Part shown: positions 54,835 through 61,431 of the stretch, in pieces
Layout of the letters: each line of letters starts with the position of its first letter
Position numbering within the stretch: position 1 is the first letter of the stretch
NCBI RefSeq assembly: GCF_014695975.1
Contig: NZ_JACJPI010000088.1
Span: 1 to 64,000 of the forward strand
Length of the DNA: 64,000 nucleotides
From: Leptolyngbya sp. FACHB-321
GTDB lineage: Bacteria > Cyanobacteriota > Cyanobacteriia > Leptolyngbyales > Leptolyngbyaceae
Reading direction: 5' to 3'
Translations under genes and position numbers: made by a program
The notes under the pieces: generated by a model
Told to the model about the DNA's origin: nothing
Databases searched by the model: none
The model's input: only the letters and a program-made list of their open reading frames with translations

Positions 54835-55509
54835 TTAAGAGAAAAGGCTAACGAGCGCATTCCAAACACCTGAAAAGAAGCTGCCTTCTCTAGGACGAAA
54901 CAGCTCAAACTGACCTTGTGAACCGAGGAAAGGACGCAACGTCCAGCCGAGCTGACTGCCAACAAAGCCATAAAGTACTAGCCAAAAGCGGAGAATGTTT
55001 TTGCGAACTTTAGCGCCTTGATCGCCATCATTATCAGAAATAGGCTTCATTATCTGATAGAGGAATGTAACGCCAATAATACCTGTAAGGGCAAAGATTG
55101 CCACATTAAGCAATAAGAAAAAGGAGTAGTCATTAACAGTAATCAAGAAAAACAAGGTGACGGGAGCGAAGCCGCACAGCAAGATTGCAATCACTGAAAC
55201 GGCTGTGAGTAGATACGTGAAATGTTGCCCGATCGTCTGTTTAGAGCCAAAGAGCGCATTAAAGATGTATAGCGTTGGCAAACAGATGACTAAGGTAATC
55301 AGGTATAAGGCAGGTAACTTAATAGCAGAAGAAGCAACTTGGGGCAGGCTATGATAGGAGCCAATAATTGCTCCATAAATGGCGAAGAAGCACGAACTAG
55401 AAATAAGGAGCGCCGCCATTTTAGTTTTAAGCCCCACACCGTCATAAATTTCCGCTAAGAACTCTTTGCGGTCGCGTAATAATGAGATAACAGTAGAAAA
55501 ATAGTTCAT
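54835..55509 (-). CDS. Polytopic membrane protein, Yip1-like type
   Basis: A 224-residue protein with about five spans (near 30-50, 68-88, 98-120, 125-150 and 185-200). The opening NYFSTVISLLRDRKEFLAEIYDGVGLKTK and the pattern of spans fit the cyanobacterial family sometimes labelled Yip1-like or actin-binding WH2 protein; I see no real WH2 motif. First gene of a two-gene operon. Confidence 0.62.
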   Translation of the reverse strand: MNYFSTVISLLRDRKEFLAEIYDGVGLKTKMAALLISSSCFFAIYGAIIGSYHSLPQVASSAIKLPALYLITLVICLPTLYIFNALFGSKQTIGQHFTYLLTAVSVIAILLCGFAPVTLFFLITVNDYSFFLLLNVAIFALTGIIGVTFLYQIMKPISDNDGDQGAKVRKNILRFWLVLYGFVGSQLGWTLRPFLGSQGQFELFRPREGSFFSGVWNALVSLFS

Positions 55510-55744
55510 TGATGAATCTCCTGTAAGCGATGAGACTGAGTGGAGTCGATCATGTGGGGGCGCAACGTTACATTCAAAGTAATTCTCAAGATTTCGGATG
55601 CTTCATCAAAAGTTTACGATCGCCAGGAAGTTGGAACGGGAAGCCCCGTGAGATGCTTTCTGATGGAGCAGTTCTGCCTGCTGACCGCTCCGGCTTAAGC
55701 CAAGGCATAACAGTCTATAAGTGGCAATCAACGTAGGTGTTAGA

Positions 55745-55795
55745 GCTTAAAGCCTAAGGCTGAACGCTAAAAACTGAACGCTAAAAGCTGAAACG
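55745..55795. repeat. Heptamer-like repeat upstream of obg
   Basis: Tandem units of the type CTGAACGCTAAAAACTGAACG occupy the leader before obg. Same class as at 1815-1893. No ORF. Confidence 0.5.
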
Positions 55796-55830
55796 CCTAT
55801 GATGAAGAATGAATGCTTTAGTTTCGCACC

Positions 55831-56916
55831 ATGCAATTTATCGATCAGGCAGAAGTACAGGTACAGGCAGGTAATGGAGGTGATGGGCTAGTTGCCTTCC
55901 GCCGAGAGAAGTACGTGCCTGCTGGGGGACCGTCGGGCGGTAATGGTGGTCGAGGTGGTTCCGTGATTTTTCGCGCAGTGGAGAACCTGCAAACATTGCT
56001 GGATTTTCGCTACAACCATCTGTTTAAAGCAGACGATGGGCAACGGGGTGGACCCAACAACCGTACAGGAGCCGCAGGGCACGATCGCATCATTGATGTT
56101 CCGTGCGGCACGATGATTTACGACGCAGAAACGGGTGAACTGTTGGGCGATCTGGTTGAACCGAACCAAACGTTCTGTGTGGCGAAGGGGGGCAAAGGCG
56201 GGTTAGGCAATCAGCACTTTCTTAGTAATCGTAACCGTGCTCCCGAGCGAGCCTTACCTGGGCTGCCTGGAGAAGCCCGCTTTCTACGCATGGAACTGAA
56301 ACTGCTAGCTGAAGTAGGCATCATTGGTCTGCCGAATGCGGGTAAATCAACACTGATTGCAGCACTGTCTGCGGCTCGACCCAAGATTGCTGATTATCCC
56401 TTTACAACGCTAGTGCCCAACTTGGGCGTGGTTCGTAAGCCCACGGGAGATGGTACTGTCTTTGCCGATATTCCGGGTCTGATTGAAGGCGCACATATGG
56501 GAACAGGCTTGGGGCACGACTTTCTACGCCACGTTGAGCGGACGCGGTTGCTCTTGCATCTCATTGATGTGACAAGTCCTGATCCGATCGCCGATTACCA
56601 TACCATCCAGCAGGAACTCCATGCCTATGGGCGTGGGCTGACCGAGCGTCCCCAACTCTTAGCGCTTAGTAAACTGGATGCGATGAGTCAGGAAACTGAA
56701 GCGATCGATGACCTTGCAGCGCAACTGCACGCATTAAGTCACGTACCTGTTTTTCAAATCTCAGCCGTCGCACGCATTGGGTTAGAGCCATTGCTTAACC
56801 AAATCTGGCAATCTTTGGATGAGCTACAAGCCGAGGAGTTGGAAGCCGAAACGCTTAACAACAGCCTAGAACCGCTCGACCTCAATGCCATTGCTCCGAC
56901 CCCATTGAATATCTAA
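55831..56916 (+). CDS. obg: GTPase Obg/CgtA
   Basis: A 361-residue GTPase acting in 50S ribosome assembly and stress response. The glycine-rich Obg fold (about 1-155, [16 protein letters not shown]) precedes the G domain: G1 [11 protein letters not shown]2/G3 [10 protein letters not shown] and [17 protein letters not shown]4 LSKLD, and the VFQISAVA end. A C-terminal acidic tail is short. Full length. Convergent with the beta-lactamase-like gene 53 bases away. Confidence 0.96.
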   Translation: MQFIDQAEVQVQAGNGGDGLVAFRREKYVPAGGPSGGNGGRGGSVIFRAVENLQTLLDFRYNHLFKADDGQRGGPNNRTGAAGHDRIIDVPCGTMIYDAETGELLGDLVEPNQTFCVAKGGKGGLGNQHFLSNRNRAPERALPGLPGEARFLRMELKLLAEVGIIGLPNAGKSTLIAALSAARPKIADYPFTTLVPNLGVVRKPTGDGTVFADIPGLIEGAHMGTGLGHDFLRHVERTRLLLHLIDVTSPDPIADYHTIQQELHAYGRGLTERPQLLALSKLDAMSQETEAIDDLAAQLHALSHVPVFQISAVARIGLEPLLNQIWQSLDELQAEELEAETLNNSLEPLDLNAIAPTPLNI

Positions 56917-56968
56917 AGGCGGAATTTGCTTGGCTGGCAATCGCTCGACTAACGGTCGCAGCTTCCCA

Positions 56969-58891
56969 TTAGGGAGTCTGGATCATAGCAGTATTGGCGG
57001 GAAGGTTAAGGGCACGCTCAGAATCAACAGGCACACTGTTCTCAGCTCTAGGCAGTGGTTGCTCTGGTGCTGTCGCAGGATTTACAGCCGGGCGCGGTTG
57101 GGCTGCCGGAACACGGTTGAAATACTGATAAACAGCGCGTGACGTATTTGCTACCAGGTCATAGGCGCTGTCGTCGTTGAACGAGCGCTTCACCAGCACC
57201 GTCAGCGAGTAACGCTTGCCATTGGGCATATCAATCAAGCCAACATCGCCAATCAGCCCACCAATATCGCCAGTTTTGTGAGCGATCGTTGCGCCTTTAC
57301 CCAAACCTTGAGGCAGTTGGCTGCGGTTGACTGTGCGCTGCATGATGTCCAACACGCGATCACGCGATCGCATCGAAACCAGTTCCCCCTGACTAATACG
57401 TGTCATCAGAAATGCCAGCTCTTTGGGGCTAGTCATATTCGTTCCACTTAAGTCAGGCAACAGATTGTTGAGTGTTGTAGAAACCAACCCCCAAGACTGA
57501 AACCGCTGGTTTAAGGCTGCGATACCGCCCAAGCGAGCGATGATCATATTCGTGGCTGTGTTGTCGCTAATGGTAATCATTTTGGTTGCGGTTTCCAGCG
57601 CTGTGAGCTGTGTGCCCACAGGCAACCCTTGCAATTCGCCTGATCCGCCTGCCACTAATTCTTTTTGCATTGTGAGCCGCTCGTCCAGACGAATTTTACC
57701 TTCGTCAACATCCTGGAAAAAAGCAACTAAAATCGGCACCTTAATGGTGCTAGCGGCGGCGAAAGAAGCACCACCGTTGAGATCCATATAGGCATTAGTA
57801 TCCAGATCAAACAGGAACATTCCCGGTGTGAGTTTAGGATGCTGCAATGCTAGCGTTTGCAATGCCGCTTTGAGGGCTGTCAGTTCTTGCCCGATTTGGG
57901 GTTGTTGCGCTGCTGAAGGAGTTTCTGTCGTCGTGCCCTGTGACACTACGGCTGACTGAGCGATCGGTGTGCTTCCAGCAGCGCCACTTTTTGAGGTTGC
58001 TTGCTGTGATGTGCCTGCGGATAAACGAGCAGCTGGATCAAACATTGACATCACTGTGCCAACCAAAACGCCGATGCCAACGCTCAAAATTAGCATCCGC
58101 GCTGCATAAAGCCCTGCGGAAAAACCGCGCGATCGCGAACGAGCTGGAGTATCGCGCTTCTGGTTAGAGGCGGACGATCGCGCGTTCCAGTCAGTACCCT
58201 GCGAACTCTCAGCGATCCCCAAACCGTTGCGACGTTTGGTAGACAGTCCACGACGAGCTGAAGACCGTCCTACCTGTTGCTGTGAAGAAGCACTTGCTCG
58301 ATCTCGCTCTCCCGTTTGGGATGACAACTGAAACGCTGGAATAGCTCGTGAGCCAGAGTTTTTAAAGGCACCACGACCCTCTCTGGTAGCGGGTAACTTT
58401 CCGCGCGATGACACAGTGCTAAGGGTAGAGGAAGAGCCGCCAAATTGCCGCGATCGCCCAAAGACCGCCTGCCGCACTTGTTCATCAGCTAATTTCGCAG
58501 CAGCCTGATCCTTGGTAAGGCGTAATCGTTCGTTAGGCTTCGACTGTTGAAAAAAGTTACGCGGTGAATCAACGGTAGCCCCCTTAACATCTTTTCGCGT
58601 TGCTGGCTGTTGCTTTGATCGACGCGACAGCCGCTTACTTCCCTGCCCGAACAAAATTTGCCAAAGGTTTCCCCGCTGCCGTTTATTAGTACGAGCACTG
58701 ATGCCCACTCGTTGTAAACCAGGATCTCTTGTGCCAGAAGGCTGATGAGCACTTGATCGAGGGGGCTCTAGTGGCGATTGCCGATGAGCGTTTGGGTAAT
58801 CACGCAACGATCGCCCTGATCCAGACATCTGAGTGGAAGAGAAGGAATTATCACTGCGTGATCTGCGCGACAAATCGCCCGACTCTGGCAT
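56969..58891 (-). CDS. Class A beta-lactamase-like serine hydrolase with long basic N-terminus
   Basis: A 640-residue protein. The first 260 residues are Ser/Arg/Gln-rich and probably disordered and cytoplasmic; one transmembrane segment follows (ARMLILSVGIGVLVGTVMSM). The external domain (about 330-600) has the serine-hydrolase motifs S-x-x-K (AASTIKVPIL), SDN (ISDNTATNMI) and KTG (AHKTGDIGG). It could be a true beta-lactamase or a peptidoglycan-related hydrolase; a Glu of the omega loop is not assigned. I start at 58891 (MPESGDLSRRSRS); the frame extends 20 codons further. Convergent with obg. Confidence 0.85.
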   Translation of the reverse strand: MPESGDLSRRSRSDNSFSSTQMSGSGRSLRDYPNAHRQSPLEPPRSSAHQPSGTRDPGLQRVGISARTNKRQRGNLWQILFGQGSKRLSRRSKQQPATRKDVKGATVDSPRNFFQQSKPNERLRLTKDQAAAKLADEQVRQAVFGRSRQFGGSSSTLSTVSSRGKLPATREGRGAFKNSGSRAIPAFQLSSQTGERDRASASSQQQVGRSSARRGLSTKRRNGLGIAESSQGTDWNARSSASNQKRDTPARSRSRGFSAGLYAARMLILSVGIGVLVGTVMSMFDPAARLSAGTSQQATSKSGAAGSTPIAQSAVVSQGTTTETPSAAQQPQIGQELTALKAALQTLALQHPKLTPGMFLFDLDTNAYMDLNGGASFAAASTIKVPILVAFFQDVDEGKIRLDERLTMQKELVAGGSGELQGLPVGTQLTALETATKMITISDNTATNMIIARLGGIAALNQRFQSWGLVSTTLNNLLPDLSGTNMTSPKELAFLMTRISQGELVSMRSRDRVLDIMQRTVNRSQLPQGLGKGATIAHKTGDIGGLIGDVGLIDMPNGKRYSLTVLVKRSFNDDSAYDLVANTSRAVYQYFNRVPAAQPRPAVNPATAPEQPLPRAENSVPVDSERALNLPANTAMIQTP

Positions 58892-59128
58892 AACACACTC
58901 CAACAAAAAGCTGAGAGAAACGATTAAAGCTGATACAAACGTGAGATGCAAGCCCCGCTTTACAGTAGCAGAGCAATACTGCCAGCGCTAACCACATTTT
59001 GCTGCTCGCTTGCATTGCCGCCCAAGCTATCAGAATTGTAGACTAACCTCTCCTCAAAAAAACGTGATTTCTTGACGACTGACATCAATCCCTGAGCAGG
59101 ATGTCTATGTCCTTTTAGCCCTTGCCAT

Positions 59129-59956
59129 TTAATCCTCAGTGGGTGTGCGATCGCTCTTTGTCTGCTTGTCGAGCGTCCCAGCTTTTTGAGTTGCCCATTC
59201 AACCTGGCTCAAAATGCCCCGCAACATTGCCACCTCGTCGCTAGAGGGCAGTGCCCGGTTAAACAAGCGCCGAAACTTGTGCATACGGCTGGCGGCTGTG
59301 TGTGGATGCAGATAGCCGATCGCTAGCAAAACCGTCTCCAACTGTTGGTAATAGCCTTCTAGAACATCGAGAGCAGCGGGGGCAAAGGGAAGAGGAGAGA
59401 AGGAAGCGGGAAGAGGAGAAGGGGCGACGGGGAGAGGGGCAGCAGGAGAAGAAAGAAATTGGTACAACTCATAGCAGCAAATCGCTACTGCTTGCGCCAG
59501 GTTCAGCGCCGCATACTCAGGGTGAGACGGAATCGCCACAAAACGCTGAGCATGATTGAGTTCTTCATTGCTCAACCCTCGGTCTTCAGGACCAAAGATC
59601 AGCGCCCCCATTGCTTGTCCGTTTTCTAGCTGGAGCGGTTCCAGTAGCCAGGGCAGGGCAGTTCTAGGAGGCTCTAAGATGGTGTCAACTCTAGGGCGGG
59701 CAGTGGTCGCGATCGCTCGTTGGCATCCGCGTAACGCCTCCGGCAGCGTTGCTACTACTGTCGCCGCTGCCAACACATCTGCCGCATGAACCGCCATCAA
59801 GAGTGCGTCTGCACCGAGTTGATCGCACTGTGGATTTACAAGCACCAAATGCTGCAAGCCCATGTTTTTCATGACGCGGGCGATCGCACCTACATTCAGC
59901 GCACCAGCCGGTTCAACCAGGACAATGCGAATTGTTGCCAAAACCGACTCAGCCAT
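59129..59956 (-). CDS. trmJ: tRNA/rRNA 2'-O-methyltransferase, TrmJ type
   Basis: A 275-residue SPOUT methyltransferase. NVGAIARVMKNMG, the ALIFGPEDRGLSNEEL block and LNLAQAVAICCYEL mark the knot, with a C-terminal helical extension (FRRLFNRALPSSDEVAMLRGIL) typical of TrmJ, which methylates position 32 of tRNAs. Between the knot and extension is a Pro/Ala/Ser-rich insertion (about residues 169-193) encoded by G/A-rich repeat DNA at 59375-59455. A minor spacer follows before the DUF2256 gene. Confidence 0.9.
   Translation of the reverse strand: MAESVLATIRIVLVEPAGALNVGAIARVMKNMGLQHLVLVNPQCDQLGADALLMAVHAADVLAAATVVATLPEALRGCQRAIATTARPRVDTILEPPRTALPWLLEPLQLENGQAMGALIFGPEDRGLSNEELNHAQRFVAIPSHPEYAALNLAQAVAICCYELYQFLSSPAAPLPVAPSPLPASFSPLPFAPAALDVLEGYYQQLETVLLAIGYLHPHTAASRMHKFRRLFNRALPSSDEVAMLRGILSQVEWATQKAGTLDKQTKSDRTPTED
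59375..59455. repeat. Purine-rich repeat inserted in trmJ
   Basis: GGGAAGAGGAGAGAAGGAAG-type repeats inside the trmJ coding region, in frame, expanding a loop between knot and extension. Same class as in the mannosidase and ketosynthase genes. Confidence 0.5.
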
Positions 59957-60072
59957 GTGTTAGAAGGTGAAGAGTAAGAGCTTAAAAGACGGTACAGATT
60001 GTGTGGTGTTCTGCGCTAATTCTGCATTCTATCGCCTGACTCTTTACTATTATCTTCTCACTCCTCACCATC

Positions 60073-60225
60073 ATGGGACGCGCCCGCTCAAAAGCTGACT
60101 TACCAACAAAAATCTGCCCCGTGTGCGATCGTCCCTTCACCTGGCGCAAAAAGTGGGAAGATTGCTGGGATGAAGTGAAATACTGCTCAGAGCGCTGCCG
60201 TCGCCGCCGTTCACAGAGCCAGTAG
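60073..60225 (+). CDS. Small zinc-binding protein of the DUF2256 family
   Basis: A 50-residue protein starting MGRARSKADLPTKICPVCDR, with FTWRKKWEDCWDEVKYCSERC and an Arg-rich end. Two CxxC pairs and a further Cys (KICPVC, EDCW, KYCSERC) look like a zinc site. I recognise the DUF2256 family, found in many cyanobacteria and other bacteria; function unknown. Short for the usual ORF cutoffs. It is divergent from trmJ. Confidence 0.85.
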   Translation: MGRARSKADLPTKICPVCDRPFTWRKKWEDCWDEVKYCSERCRRRRSQSQ

Positions 60226-60254
60226 CTGTGGTTGTAAAGCTCTGTAGGCATAGA

Positions 60255-60300
60255 AGGAAGCGGTTAGTTGTTAGCTGTTAGCAGTTTTCTTTCCGCTACT
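60255..60300. repeat. Short repeat upstream of the isoaspartyl peptidase gene
   Basis: GTTAGTTGTTAGCTGTTAGC heptamer-like sequence in the leader, similar to that at about 48590-48615. It may contribute to the leader hairpin. Confidence 0.35.
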
Positions 60301-60345
60301 GTTACTTAATGGTAGTAAAACGTTTACAGCACAGAGGTTTCAATC

Positions 60346-61323
60346 ATGGCAGCAGAACGGGTGCAGCCCAAGCTGATTATTCACGGCGGGGCTGGAAGTT
60401 CCTTAAAAGGTAAGGGCGGCGCTGAGTCGGTACGCAAATCGCTGTATCGAGTGATTGATGAAGTCTACGAGTTGCTGCTGTCAGGCGCAGCGGCTTCAGC
60501 AGCGGTCATTCATGGCTGCCAGATGTTAGAAGATGATCCCCGCTTTAATGCTGGCACTGGCTCTGTTTTGCAGTCAGATGGACAAATTCGCATGAGCGCT
60601 GCCCTAATGGATGGAGCCAGCCAACGCTTTAGCGGTGTCATTAACGTTGCACGGGTGCAGAATCCCATTCACCTGGCAAAGGCGCTGCAAACCTCCCACG
60701 ATCGCGTTCTGTCAGATGTGGGAGCCGCTGAGCTGTTGCGCGAACTCGAACTACCCGCCTACGATCCCCTGACGGAAATTCGACTTCAAGAATGGATACA
60801 GGAACGCCAAGGCAATTTTTCGCGAGAGATGGCAGGCGTTGTAGCCGAGCGCGAACTGGTTGAAGATACGTCTAGGCGTGGCACGATCGGCGTTGTTGTT
60901 CTGGACAATCAAGGATGCATTGCAGTCGGCACTTCAACGGGTGGCAAAGGCTTTGAACGCATTGGGCGCGTTAGCGACTCTGCCATGCCCGCAGGCAACT
61001 ATGCGACGGCTCACGCGGCAGTCAGTTGTACTGGTATTGGCGAAGATATTATCGACGAATGTCTGGCAGCCCGTATTGTTGTGCGGGTAGACGATGGACA
61101 ACCGTTGGTGGGCGCTTTCGAGCGTTCGTTTCGAGAAGCACACAAGCATCAGCGCGATTTAGGCGCGATCGGTCTAGATGCGACTGGTGCAATCGCGTGG
61201 GGCAAAACGAGCGAAGTCCTTCTTGCTGCCTACCACAATGGCGAAAGAGTCGGTGACACACTGGACTGGAACGATGGCACGCTGGCGGGCGGTCTTTCAG
61301 AATGTAGTGCTAATCACCTGTAG
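60346..61323 (+). CDS. iaaA: Isoaspartyl peptidase/L-asparaginase
   Basis: A 325-residue Ntn hydrolase that cuts isoaspartyl peptides and asparagine. The proenzyme cleaves itself before Thr180 in the SRRGTIGVVVLDNQG block to give alpha and beta chains; the start KLIIHGGAGSS, the FNAGTGSVLQSDG segment and GRVSDSAMPAGNYA match the plant/cyanobacterial type. Cytoplasmic, no signal peptide. It may recycle aspartate released from cyanophycin dipeptides; this is known for the family. Confidence 0.93.
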   Translation: MAAERVQPKLIIHGGAGSSLKGKGGAESVRKSLYRVIDEVYELLLSGAAASAAVIHGCQMLEDDPRFNAGTGSVLQSDGQIRMSAALMDGASQRFSGVINVARVQNPIHLAKALQTSHDRVLSDVGAAELLRELELPAYDPLTEIRLQEWIQERQGNFSREMAGVVAERELVEDTSRRGTIGVVVLDNQGCIAVGTSTGGKGFERIGRVSDSAMPAGNYATAHAAVSCTGIGEDIIDECLAARIVVRVDDGQPLVGAFERSFREAHKHQRDLGAIGLDATGAIAWGKTSEVLLAAYHNGERVGDTLDWNDGTLAGGLSECSANHL

Positions 61324-61337
61324 CTCTTTGTTGCAAG

Positions 61338-61361
61338 GGGTGGAGTTTGTCCTCTCCACCC
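61338..61361. terminator. Hairpin between convergent iaaA and DUF11 genes
   Basis: GGGTGGAG (61338-61345) and CTCCACCC (61354-61361) form a perfect 8-bp stem with an 8-base loop, between two convergent genes. It lacks a T-run but may serve both. Confidence 0.4.
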
Positions 61362-61431
61362 AAGAAATATCTTTGTGTCCGGTCAAAATTAAACAACCTG
61401 TAAACATAGCCCCCTAATAGCGCTCAACAAC

